A stretch of DNA of 64,000 nucleotides from Chloroflexota bacterium (GTDB taxonomy: Bacteria > Chloroflexota > Dehalococcoidia > Lucifugimonadales > Lucifugimonadaceae): contig JABHBJ010000086.1 in NCBI GenBank assembly GCA_018673955.1, positions 1 to 64,000 of the forward strand, given 5' to 3'. Position 1 is the first letter of the stretch; every line of letters begins with the position of its first letter. Below the pieces are notes generated by a model that was not told where the DNA came from, searched no databases, and saw nothing but the letters and a program-made list of their open reading frames with translations. Below are positions 10,059 through 18,545 of the stretch, piece by piece. The position numbers and the translations under genes are program-made.

Positions 10059-10140
10059 TATTAGCTCCGTGCTTCGTCGGACGACTTGGTCGCTCGCTGC
10101 AATCTACCCATCCCCTAGCCCCTTCCCGAAGGAAGGGGGG
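10059..10140 (-). repeat. Dispersed ~80-bp 5'-leader repeat, copy 1 (contains SD-like GGAG and a cccttcc/ggaaggg hairpin)
   Basis: ttagctccg-..-gacgacttggtcg-..-aatctacccatccc-tagccccttcc-gaaggagggg matches 41049-41130. Confidence 0.85.
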
Positions 10141-10257
10141 CTGAAGCGATTGTCTGCTTCAGGGGTGATATGTGCAGTTGGGACCTGGCTTGAATCTTTA
10201 TTTCTGCCTAACCTCTTCCCGGGGGAAGAGGGGATATTGTTGGTTGCATAACGATCC

Positions 10258-11409
10258 CTACCAGTTGGTGTGTGATCCGTCTTTTCGTTTTAGGTGGGGC
10301 ATTTCTGAGTATCGGAACGGTTCGGTTAGAGATTCTTCATCCACTTCGACACCGAGTCCAGGTTTGTCGAGAACGGTTACTTTACCGGAGACGATATCAG
10401 GTTGAACAGGGAAGACTTCTTCCGAGTAGAAGCCGTTGTCTTCACCGGCCGATTCTCGAATTTCGAGCCAGGAGAAGTTAGCTGCCGCCATACCCATATG
10501 AGCCGTAGCGGCGACGCAGATTGGTCCAAGTGGATTATGTGGCATCAGATCTATGTAATGAGCTTCCGACCATCCGACGACTTTCATCGCTTCGGTGATT
10601 CCACCCACGTTACAGATGTCGACTCGAATGTAATTGGCCAGTCCTTTTTCGATGTAGGGAAGGAACTGCCATTTTGAGGCGAACTCTTCACCAAGGGCGA
10701 ACGGCATGTTAGTTATCGTTCGAAGCGCTTCGTATGCCTCCGGCGTTTCGTCACGAATCGGCTCCTCGAGGAAATCCAGGGTGTGATTGGGCATCATTTG
10801 GCAGAACGATGCGGTTTCGGCGACGGAGAGGCGGTGATGAAAGTCATATCCGATTACTGGTCGTAGCCCTAGCACTTCTCGTGCCTTTATTAGCCCTTCA
10901 GCAGCGTTTGCAATTGCTTCTCGTGGTTCGTAGGATCCTTCAGATTCTGGTTCGTAATCTCGGTGAAGTCGGAAGCAGTCGAAACCTTCGGCGGTCATCC
11001 TTTGAGCAACATCGATCATCTCTTCTGGAGAATTTCCTCCTCCAGTTGCGAATGTTGGAACGTAGTTTCGCTGTTTACCACCGAGCAGTTCGTAAACCGG
11101 AACACCTAGCTTCTTGCCGACGATGTCGTAAAGAGCGATATCAATTGCAGAAATTGCCGCGGTTAGCGTTCGACCTCCTTCGAAGTACTGGCTACGATAC
11201 ATTTCTTGCCAGAGAGCACCACGCGCCATCGGATCTTTTCCGATTAGGAACTCTCGGTAGTGCTCGACGATGCCCTTTACGCCCATTTCTCTACTAGAGA
11301 GTCCTGATTCACCCCAACCGTATATGCCTTCATCTGTTTCCACTTTGACCAGCATTTGGTTTCGTGTACCAACCCATACTGGGAACGGTTTGATGTCGGT
11401 AATTCGCAT
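10258..11409 (-). CDS. Enolase superfamily (galactonate dehydratase-like) enzyme, paralog 2
   Basis: Highly similar to 8910-10055 outside a divergent central segment; GYDFHHR, LEEPIRDET, ALGEEFASKW, MPHNPLGPI. Confidence 0.88.
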   Translation of the reverse strand: MRITDIKPFPVWVGTRNQMLVKVETDEGIYGWGESGLSSREMGVKGIVEHYREFLIGKDPMARGALWQEMYRSQYFEGGRTLTAAISAIDIALYDIVGKKLGVPVYELLGGKQRNYVPTFATGGGNSPEEMIDVAQRMTAEGFDCFRLHRDYEPESEGSYEPREAIANAAEGLIKAREVLGLRPVIGYDFHHRLSVAETASFCQMMPNHTLDFLEEPIRDETPEAYEALRTITNMPFALGEEFASKWQFLPYIEKGLANYIRVDICNVGGITEAMKVVGWSEAHYIDLMPHNPLGPICVAATAHMGMAAANFSWLEIRESAGEDNGFYSEEVFPVQPDIVSGKVTVLDKPGLGVEVDEESLTEPFRYSEMPHLKRKDGSHTNW

Positions 11410-11539
11410 TAATGAAGAGCCTTTGTATGAAGTGAGAAATTATTCGGGAAATGGTTATCGCCGAAAAAGACTGTTCTCATTGAGGGTCGGTGTCAAGAGC
11501 ATTCAGTTTGGAGCAGGCAGCAGCAACCACCGACCTAGT

Positions 11540-11845
11540 ATGACTATGGAGGGAGGAACAAGTCAAAGAACCACGCCAGCAGAGGTTCATGAAACATCGT
11601 CTGGTAGATCAGATCGTTGGGCAGTTGTGTTGTTAGATGACGAACATCATTCGATGAACTATGTGATCTGGGCGCTGCTCAAGACGATTCCCGAAATGTC
11701 GACTGCTGATGCATCTCTGGTGATGCTCGAAGCACACAACACAGGCAAGGGAGTAGTGACGCTGTGTGGGCGTGACTTGGCGATGTCGTATCGAAATGCA
11801 TTGCGGGTTCTTCAACTTGGTTGCGAAGTCGAAACTGGCTGGTAA
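11540..11845 (+). CDS. clpS: ATP-dependent Clp protease adaptor ClpS-like
   Basis: 'WAVVLLDDEHHSMNYVIWALLKTIPEMSTADASLVMLEAHNTGKGVVTLCGRDLAMSYRNALRVLQLGCEVE'. Confidence 0.8.
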   Translation: MTMEGGTSQRTTPAEVHETSSGRSDRWAVVLLDDEHHSMNYVIWALLKTIPEMSTADASLVMLEAHNTGKGVVTLCGRDLAMSYRNALRVLQLGCEVETGW

Positions 11846-12108
11846 TTTTCTGGTTTTATCCAGAATTTCAACCGGTCGTATGTTCCGAAAGCAGAATATT
11901 TTTAATCGTTTTCAGGGCATACGAATTTTCGATCCACACTTGCGGTGAGACGGATCGGTGTTTAGTGTTCAGTCATCGAACTTTGTATATTTATGTAAGT
12001 GGTCTAGTTCTTACAGCATCGCTGGGCGATTTGCCAACCGAATCTGAAAGATATGACTTAATCGAATTAACTTGGTATTTCATCAAGAACAAGGAACTAT
12101 TTTTTTAG

Positions 12109-12855
12109 ATGCAAGATCCCAAAGACATCCAAGACATTAAGCGACCTTCTAAAGATTTGATCGCTAAGCTCTACGAGCACGTAAGCTCGGCAACTGCTGC
12201 TGGTGACCTGAACAAGCTTGGCGTTTCAAACTGCTTCATACCCGGTCCTACTCCTTACACTCCCGGTAAGAAGATTGTTGGCCCAGCTGCGACGCTTCAG
12301 TTCATGCCAAAACGTGACGACGTTTACGTCGATGGTGAGTACACCGACCCTGAATTACAGCTTCACCGTCACGTTTTGTACGGCACGCAAGAAGGGGACG
12401 TTGTCGTTGTCGATGCAAGAGGCAGTATGACCAGTGGTGTATTTGGGAACATGATGCTTACTTACTTTCAGGGTGCCGGTGGTATTGGTGTAGTAGTTGA
12501 CGGCTGTATCCGTGACTACCCTGAAGCTCCTGAAGAACTGGGATTGTGGTTGAAGGGTGTAACACCTAACTTCCATACACAGACCGAAATCTTTCCGTAC
12601 GCAGTGAATGTTCCAATTGCGGTTGGGGGCACATACGTTGCTCCTGGCGACATCATCATCGCCGACGATGACGGTGTGGTAGTTGTTCCTATTCATCTTG
12701 CCGAGCAGCTTGCCGAATCCGGTGAAGTTCACGCAGAGTGGGAAGAGTTCAGCCGGCAGAAGTTAGAAAATGGCGGAGATCTTCGCCTTTACTACCCACT
12801 ATCGGACGAAGCTCGACCTGAGTACGAAGAATGGAAGAAGGCAAACGGAAAATAG
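12109..12855 (+). CDS. RraA family protein (4-hydroxy-4-methyl-2-oxoglutarate aldolase-like/dimethylmenaquinone methyltransferase-like)
   Basis: 'GDVVVVDARGSMTSGVFGNMM', 'GIGVVVDGCIRD', 'PGDIIIADDDGVVVVP'. Confidence 0.88.
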   Translation: MQDPKDIQDIKRPSKDLIAKLYEHVSSATAAGDLNKLGVSNCFIPGPTPYTPGKKIVGPAATLQFMPKRDDVYVDGEYTDPELQLHRHVLYGTQEGDVVVVDARGSMTSGVFGNMMLTYFQGAGGIGVVVDGCIRDYPEAPEELGLWLKGVTPNFHTQTEIFPYAVNVPIAVGGTYVAPGDIIIADDDGVVVVPIHLAEQLAESGEVHAEWEEFSRQKLENGGDLRLYYPLSDEARPEYEEWKKANGK

Positions 12856-12882
12856 TCCGTGTGTTATTAATCTGAACGGATC

Positions 12883-12929
12883 GAATTAGGAAAGCCCGCC
12901 GATGAATAACCAGCGGGCTTTTCTAATTC
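12883..12929. terminator. Rho-independent terminator-like hairpin (17-bp arms, one G:T mismatch)
   Basis: gaattaggaaagcccgc ... gcgggcttttctaattc downstream of RraA-family gene. Confidence 0.8.
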
Positions 12930-13045
12930 ATCTGTAGCAGATTGTCTTGTCGTTCGACAGGTGCTTATTCAGAACCTTTCTGTCAAACGCGACAAGTCGG
13001 CAGTCCAGTGCTTACCTGAACATACCGACTTGAACGTGATTTCAA

Positions 13046-13121
13046 TGGTACCCCTGGCGTGAATCGAACACGCGGCACATGGTTTAGGAAACCATTGCTC
13101 TATCCACTGAGCTACAGGGGC
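13046..13121 (-). tRNA. tRNA-Arg (anticodon CCT), CCA encoded
   Basis: Cloverleaf on minus strand: GCCCCTG TAGCTCAGTGGATAGAGC AATGGTTTCCTAAACCATG ... TTCGATTC ... CAGGGGT ACCA. Confidence 0.92.
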
Positions 13122-13182
13122 AGGTTGGATATTTGAGTTCAAGTTAGCTATTTCAAGCTGACTTACCCCCGTCGAAACGACG

Positions 13183-13219
13183 TTTTGTGAACGGTCAGAA
13201 AGGCTAAGTGTTCACAAAA
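13183..13219. promoter_or_regulatory. Perfect 10-bp inverted repeat (ttttgtgaac/gttcacaaaa, 17-nt spacer), operator-like
   Basis: Direct reading; lies just upstream of an XRE-like HTH remnant. Confidence 0.4.
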
Positions 13220-13272
13220 TTCTCCAACAAATCGACTCTCGAAGGATATCTCTCGGTCTGTCAGTGCGCTAG

Positions 13273-13521
13273 CTTGCAAAACAGCTGTCCGTGCCACCGT
13301 CACTCCTTTCTATGGTGCTAAATGGTCACCGTAACCCAAGTAAGAAATTTACTGGAGCTTTGCAGAAGTGGCTTCAGGCACCTGCTAAAGGTTTGTCAGA
13401 ACTACTGTTACTGAATGTGAATGACATCGGTAAATACGGTAGAACCAAGGTCGCTGTTAAAGTTAGTAAACAGCGGGTAGTGACTATTGGTGAATCTGAA
13501 CCGACTACGGCTCTGGTTTAG
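13273..13521 (+). pseudogene. XRE-like helix-turn-helix ORF remnant (N-terminally truncated)
   Basis: LAKQLSVPPSLLSMVLNGHRNPSKKFTGALQKWL reads as HTH_XRE; TAG directly precedes LAKQ, only a GTG inside the HTH could start it. Confidence 0.45.
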
Positions 13522-13529
13522 GGATGTCT

Positions 13530-14732
13530 CTACTCGTACCTACGACCATTTAAAAAGACACTAGCAAACGTTCGACGTATAAAAAATCTATACGTAACTA
13601 GTGTTAGTAGGCAAGTTATAAATATTGCAATCAAAAACTTAATCTCATACGGGGCTGAGATGTTAAACATTAAGAAAGTTACAAAGGTGACTATCGGCAG
13701 ATGTGATAAATACACCCAATATGAAGAATCTGCCAACCAACGCCATCTAGAGTTATAGGTGTTTAAATGCTGTTCAGCAAATCCAATTAAACCAAGGCTA
13801 AAAGTAACTGCACAGACCACTTTTAGTCCAATGAATAATAGTCCTAGACCGGCGTTTTCACCTCCAGAATTGTAGATATCCGTTACCTGAGGAACTATCC
13901 ATAAGTACACGATGAATCCCACAGATCCAGTCACTATGTAGGCAACCCAATAGTGCTTGATAGATTTCATCAGACTGGCACGATGAAACAATCCGTAGCC
14001 GAATAGAAAATAAGTAAAACTGGCGAGTGGATTACCGATTAGTTCAGCCCCAGATGGGATAAGAACTATCATGAGTATCACGCCTAGGGCGAAGGGTACG
14101 GGAAAGTAAATAGCTCGTAAAAAAGTTCTGGCTGAAGATTGCCAAACGATACGTATCGTCTCCGACGGAATAAGTTTCGAGAAGAGTTGACGACTCATAT
14201 TCCAAATTGCCATGACAATCACAAACGTCAGTAGGTGAAAAAGGAACCACAGATGCCACGGATTAAAGTACGACTCAATTTCAACTCCACCCTTAATCGA
14301 TCCTTGCAGTCCGTACAGCCAAATATATGGCATTACTAATGCTATGAGTGGAAGGAAAACGATAAGTGGTAAGCCGATTCGCCTCCATCGTTGGTTTCGG
14401 TACCATTTCCAGGATCGCCTTTGCACGACAAGTGCACCAAAAAATCCTCCCAAAATGAAAAACAGAGGCATACGCCAAATGTGAATGAATTCGAACACCA
14501 CCCAAATGGCTAATGACTCTCCATCGTCCGATGGCCATATTTCGTAGGTGTTGAAGTAAGGCAATGACGCATGGAGAACGATCCCTAATGCCATTGCCAC
14601 GGCTCTAAGTGCATCCAGACCGTAATATCGGACTGCGGCGCCCTGATCGGCTTTGTCACTTATCAAGTCGTTGTTCACTGTGGTTCTGTTCAATTTGATA
14701 TATCCCAAATATGAGTCATTTGTCGGATACAT
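13530..14732 (-). CDS. Acyltransferase 3 family membrane protein
   Basis: 'YYGLDALRAVAMALGIVLHASLPY', about 10 TM segments, 'YWVYLSHLPIV'. Confidence 0.85.
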   Translation of the reverse strand: MYPTNDSYLGYIKLNRTTVNNDLISDKADQGAAVRYYGLDALRAVAMALGIVLHASLPYFNTYEIWPSDDGESLAIWVVFEFIHIWRMPLFFILGGFFGALVVQRRSWKWYRNQRWRRIGLPLIVFLPLIALVMPYIWLYGLQGSIKGGVEIESYFNPWHLWFLFHLLTFVIVMAIWNMSRQLFSKLIPSETIRIVWQSSARTFLRAIYFPVPFALGVILMIVLIPSGAELIGNPLASFTYFLFGYGLFHRASLMKSIKHYWVAYIVTGSVGFIVYLWIVPQVTDIYNSGGENAGLGLLFIGLKVVCAVTFSLGLIGFAEQHLNTYNSRWRWLADSSYWVYLSHLPIVTFVTFLMFNISAPYEIKFLIAIFITCLLTLVTYRFFIRRTFASVFLNGRRYE

Positions 14733-14937
14733 TTGTAACTAAATCTTATCTTGAAATCTTTGAATGCCGACACCTACTGATGCCGCCAACATGGAGACCC
14801 TATACAACTGTGCTAGCCTCGTGACCAAGTGGCTGCTGGACTGCAATCTAGATAACTCATTTGTGATTTTAATTCAAATTGAACCGAACCGTCCGTATTC
14901 TGTTGTGCCGCCGTATGGTTTGCTCTAAAATTCCAAA

Positions 14938-15435
14938 ATGCACAAAATTAAATTCTCATTCCTTCTCGTGGTTTTAGCTACCATATCAATATCAGTTATC
15001 GGCTGTGGATCATCGAGTGTAGATGAATCCGTTTCTAGCGATGAAGATACCGGCGATGGTGTACAAATTACACAGCCAGACGGCGTGTTTACCGTCGACG
15101 ATGTAGCTGCTGTGGGATGGAAAAAATCCAAAGAATTCTCGATTGAAACTTTGCCGGGTGCAACTAGTGTTTGGTACGGGTTCTATCAACAGCGCGATGT
15201 CGAAGTACGCGTGTACGAATCGCAAAGTGAAGCGATTAGCTTAGGTCAGGAACTAGCGGATAAGGCGACTGGACGACGCAAGCCGAGTTCGATGATTGAC
15301 TCAGGTGCAATCACTAATGCACAAACCAGCACACGGACTAGTTACTTGACGTATGCGATTGTCGGTAATTTGATTATGCTGTGTGAGATAAAAATCGAAG
15401 ACTGCCAGAGTCTGCTCGATGGTATTGGGCAATAG
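14938..15435 (+). CDS. Putative lipoprotein B, unassigned family
   Basis: Lipobox SVIGC; paralogous to 15846-16334 (GWKKSKE...WYGFYQQRDVEVRVY). Confidence 0.65.
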   Translation: MHKIKFSFLLVVLATISISVIGCGSSSVDESVSSDEDTGDGVQITQPDGVFTVDDVAAVGWKKSKEFSIETLPGATSVWYGFYQQRDVEVRVYESQSEAISLGQELADKATGRRKPSSMIDSGAITNAQTSTRTSYLTYAIVGNLIMLCEIKIEDCQSLLDGIGQ

Positions 15436-15609
15436 ATTTTCGGTTGGATATGTAAGCTAATCGTTTCGGTGAAGAAATCGAAGCCTTCTGTCAGCATTGC
15501 GCCTCGGTTCGCCGGGGTGTTTTCATTTAATCCGAACTCAACATTAAATATTCAAAAAGTTCGGGTTATGGGTACCCTCATTACTATATTAAAGTACAAA
15601 AAGGGAACT

Positions 15610-15800
15610 GATCGACAAGTGATCCTGAAATGGGAATGGGTCAGGTAATGTCCGTTATTACGGACCCTATGCACTTAGAGTCGTAGCAATGGCATTAGAG
15701 ATCGTTCTCTATGCGTCATTGCCTTACTTCAACATCTTCGAATTGTGCCCATCTGACGATGGAAAGTCATAGACCATTTTGGTGGTTCCTAGTTCGTAGG
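15610..15800 (+). pseudogene. Fragment of the acyltransferase N-terminus (duplicate of 13530-14732)
   Basis: VRYYGPYALRVVAMALEIVLYASLPYFNIFELCPSDDGKS* versus VRYYGLDALRAVAMALGIVLHASLPYFNTYEIWPSDDGES. Confidence 0.85.
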
Positions 15801-15845
15801 CTTATTTTGTCCAAATGTGAAGTTGTTGCTGGAGCTCAGTGTTGA

Positions 15846-16334
15846 TTATTTCAATGTGGAGACTAGTACATCGCATTTTGTTCGGTCAAATTCGCACAGG
15901 AGGACGGCATTTCCTGCCACTAAGAAGTCGGAATATCCTGTGAACGATCCACCACTGACATCGAGTAGATTGCCGCCTTTGGATCGTTTTACTGCGCCTT
16001 CGATTGAACCTTCGGCTGCCGGGACACCGTGCTCGATCGCGGCTTCATGTGATGCGTAGAATCGAATTTCGATATCTTTTTGTTGGAAGAATCCGTACCA
16101 AATCTCGGTCGATTCAGGGACGGTTGCGGTGTCGTACTCTTTCGACTTCTTCCATCCGGCAGCGATAAATGAATCAGTAGAAAAAAATTGGTCTGTGAGT
16201 ACTATCGCGTCTGTAGCGCTTGATTCGTCGCTACTTTCACCACTCGACGATCCCTCCGAGCCACATGTAGCGATTGCGAATATAAGCATCGCCCAAATGA
16301 TGACTTTGATTATGTGTTTCGAGTACATGTTCAC
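15846..16334 (-). CDS. Putative lipoprotein B', paralog of 14938-15435
   Basis: Lipobox-like AIATC; GWKKSKEYDTATVPESTEIWYGFFQQKDIEIRFY. Confidence 0.65.
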   Translation of the reverse strand: MNMYSKHIIKVIIWAMLIFAIATCGSEGSSSGESSDESSATDAIVLTDQFFSTDSFIAAGWKKSKEYDTATVPESTEIWYGFFQQKDIEIRFYASHEAAIEHGVPAAEGSIEGAVKRSKGGNLLDVSGGSFTGYSDFLVAGNAVLLCEFDRTKCDVLVSTLK

Positions 16335-16564
16335 TCCGTGGAATTTATTGTTCTAATCGTCACATAAGGTGCGTGGTTGGAGCATCTGGCATACCTGCTC
16401 TGACTGATTGAGAAATTATTTACGTAGTCTTCACGTCCAATCACACCGCTGTAAGCGAGGACTGACTACTATCAAATCAAGGTAGTGACAACCAGATATA
16501 TAACTGGCTCGTTTGATCTAAGCATGACGTTGGCGATATTGCTTAGCGTTAATATCAGAACGCT

Positions 16565-18112
16565 CTAGTGCCCGTCGCTATTGTCGCTACCGATGCCTTG
16601 AACTGTGACTCGGTACGAAGGGTTGGAGTCTAGATCATGATCGATGATCACATTAGATTTGCTCAGTATTCGCTGGGAGTTAGCGCTGAGGTTAAGAAGA
16701 TGTAATTCTCGACCGGTTGCTTCATAGCGTCGAGCAAGATCGCCAATCGCCTGGATACCAGAGTGATCCCAAACGCGTGAGTGTTGGAAATCGAGAACGA
16801 CTTCCAACGGATCATCTGATGGGTGGAACAAGTCTCGGAAGGAAGTGATCGAAGCAAAGAACAGTTGGCCGTGAAGTACGTACACTTTTCGGTCAGGTCC
16901 ACTGGCTGTGGTTTCTTCTACGTATATGGAACGTGCTGTGTTCCATGCGAACACTAGCGCCGAAACTATCACACCAACGATTACCGCGATAGCGAGGTCG
17001 GTAGCTACGGTTACTGCTGATACAAGGATCATCACAAATGCGTCGGATATAGGCACTTTTCGTATGATTCGTAAGCTCGACCACGAGAACGTGCCGATAA
17101 CGACTACGAACATGACACCGACGAGTGCGGCTATCGGAATCTGCTCAATGAGAGATGAAGCGACCAGAATGTAGGCAAGAAGTAGTAGTGCGGCGATCGC
17201 TCCAGAAAGTCGCCATCGTGCGCCCGACTTCATATTGATCATACTCTGGCCGATCATTGCACAGCCCCCCATTCCACCGAAAAAGCCGGTGAGTATGTTC
17301 GCTGCGCCTTGTGACATACACTCTCGGTTGTTCTGACCCTTCGTTTCAGTGATTCCGTCGATTAGTGAAACGGTCAGTAGGGATTCGATCAGTCCGATCG
17401 CTGCCAAGATCATTGCGTGCGGCAGGATGATCCAAAGCGTCTCAAGGTTCATAGGAACGTCAGGGACGCTGAACGTAGGTAGTCCACCCGAGATGCTTGA
17501 TAGATCGCCAACGGTAGTTGTGTTGACTCCACCGAAGATTACGATTCCCGATACGACGAGTATTCCTGCGAGAGCCGAGGGGAACTTCGTAGTGATTTTA
17601 GGGATTAGGTAAATAACTGCCATCGTGACAGCGATGAGGCCGAGCATGGTGTACAGGGCGCTTCCGGCGAGCCACTGTTCAGAACCGTTTGGCCCTTCGA
17701 ACTTGAAGCTTTCAAGCTGGGCGAGGAAAATAACGATTGCGAGTCCGTTCACGAATCCGAGCATTACCGGATAAGGAACCATGCGTATGAGTCGACCCTG
17801 TTTGAGTGCGCCTACTACCATTTGGATGATTCCCATAAGAATCACGGTTAGGAAGAGGTATTCAACGCCGTGGTCTTTGACGAGCACGACCATCACTACG
17901 GCTAGCGCCCCGGTGGCGCCAGAAATCATTCCAGGTCGTCCGCCAGTTACCGACGTGACAAGGCCAACGATGAACGCGGCGTAGAGCCCTACTAGCGGGT
18001 CGACTCCTGCTACAAAAGCGAAGGCGACTGCTTCTGGGACTAGGGCCAGAGAGACGGTGAGTCCGGCTAGGACTTCAACTCTAATTCTGGATGGTATGGA
18101 TAATTCTTGCAT
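16565..18112 (-). CDS. SulP family anion (sulfate/bicarbonate) transporter with STAS domain
   Basis: '[33 protein letters not shown]', '[18 protein letters not shown]', C-terminal STAS. Confidence 0.92.
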   Translation of the reverse strand: MQELSIPSRIRVEVLAGLTVSLALVPEAVAFAFVAGVDPLVGLYAAFIVGLVTSVTGGRPGMISGATGALAVVMVVLVKDHGVEYLFLTVILMGIIQMVVGALKQGRLIRMVPYPVMLGFVNGLAIVIFLAQLESFKFEGPNGSEQWLAGSALYTMLGLIAVTMAVIYLIPKITTKFPSALAGILVVSGIVIFGGVNTTTVGDLSSISGGLPTFSVPDVPMNLETLWIILPHAMILAAIGLIESLLTVSLIDGITETKGQNNRECMSQGAANILTGFFGGMGGCAMIGQSMINMKSGARWRLSGAIAALLLLAYILVASSLIEQIPIAALVGVMFVVVIGTFSWSSLRIIRKVPISDAFVMILVSAVTVATDLAIAVIVGVIVSALVFAWNTARSIYVEETTASGPDRKVYVLHGQLFFASITSFRDLFHPSDDPLEVVLDFQHSRVWDHSGIQAIGDLARRYEATGRELHLLNLSANSQRILSKSNVIIDHDLDSNPSYRVTVQGIGSDNSDGH

Positions 18113-18187
18113 AGGCAGTCAAGTACAGGAGAAACTTTTTTCAGTCAGCGTTAGTTTGTATACTTCTCCCCGTTCTAATGGTTGGTT

Positions 18188-18252
18188 ATTCGTTGCCTAA
18201 CTGTGTAGTTAACGGTGATCGTGTCACCGAAGTACACAGTTAGGCAACGAAT
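18188..18252. repeat. Nested palindrome: 20-bp perfect arms enclosing a 6-bp inner hairpin
   Basis: attcgttgcctaactgtgta - gttaa cggtga tcgtg tcaccg aag - tacacagttaggcaacgaat. Confidence 0.92.
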
Positions 18253-18527
18253 CGAAAGCGATCGTACCCGGGCGAAACGGGTGTTTCAGTAGGGGGTGAT
18301 CTGGCGTACTTGTCGAGAATCACTGATCAAGGGGTCGACATGTATCCGACCATAAGGGCGCCATGTGCGATGCGGGCTACGTAGCCGCTTTTACGCATGT
18401 ATTCCTCGTTCACGTGATTCGGAGCGAAGTCGCCAGTGATCCCGGCGAATCCGTACACGTCCGACTCACTAACCGTTTTGGAAAACGAGACAAAAGCACC
18501 TATGTCGATTGGGAACTCTTCTGTCAT
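18239..18527 (-). pseudogene. MaoC-like dehydratase, in-frame TGA and 3' truncation
   Basis: MTEEFPIDIGAFVSFSKTVSESDVYGFAGITGDFAPNHVNEEYMRKSGYVARIAHGALMVGYMSTP*SVILDKYARSPPTETPVSPGYDRFRFVA*. Confidence 0.75.
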
Positions 18528-18545
18528 GAGACTGTGTCTGTAGGT

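Noticed and set aside
12950-12999. Imperfect inverted repeat cttgtcgttcgacag...ctgtcaaacgcgacaag near the tRNA-Arg
   Set aside because: Several mismatches and no partner element; too weak to assign a function.
18327-18329. Selenocysteine at the in-frame TGA of the MaoC-like gene
   Set aside because: The position is not a Cys in the family pattern, there is no obvious hairpin directly after it, and the gene is truncated shortly downstream.
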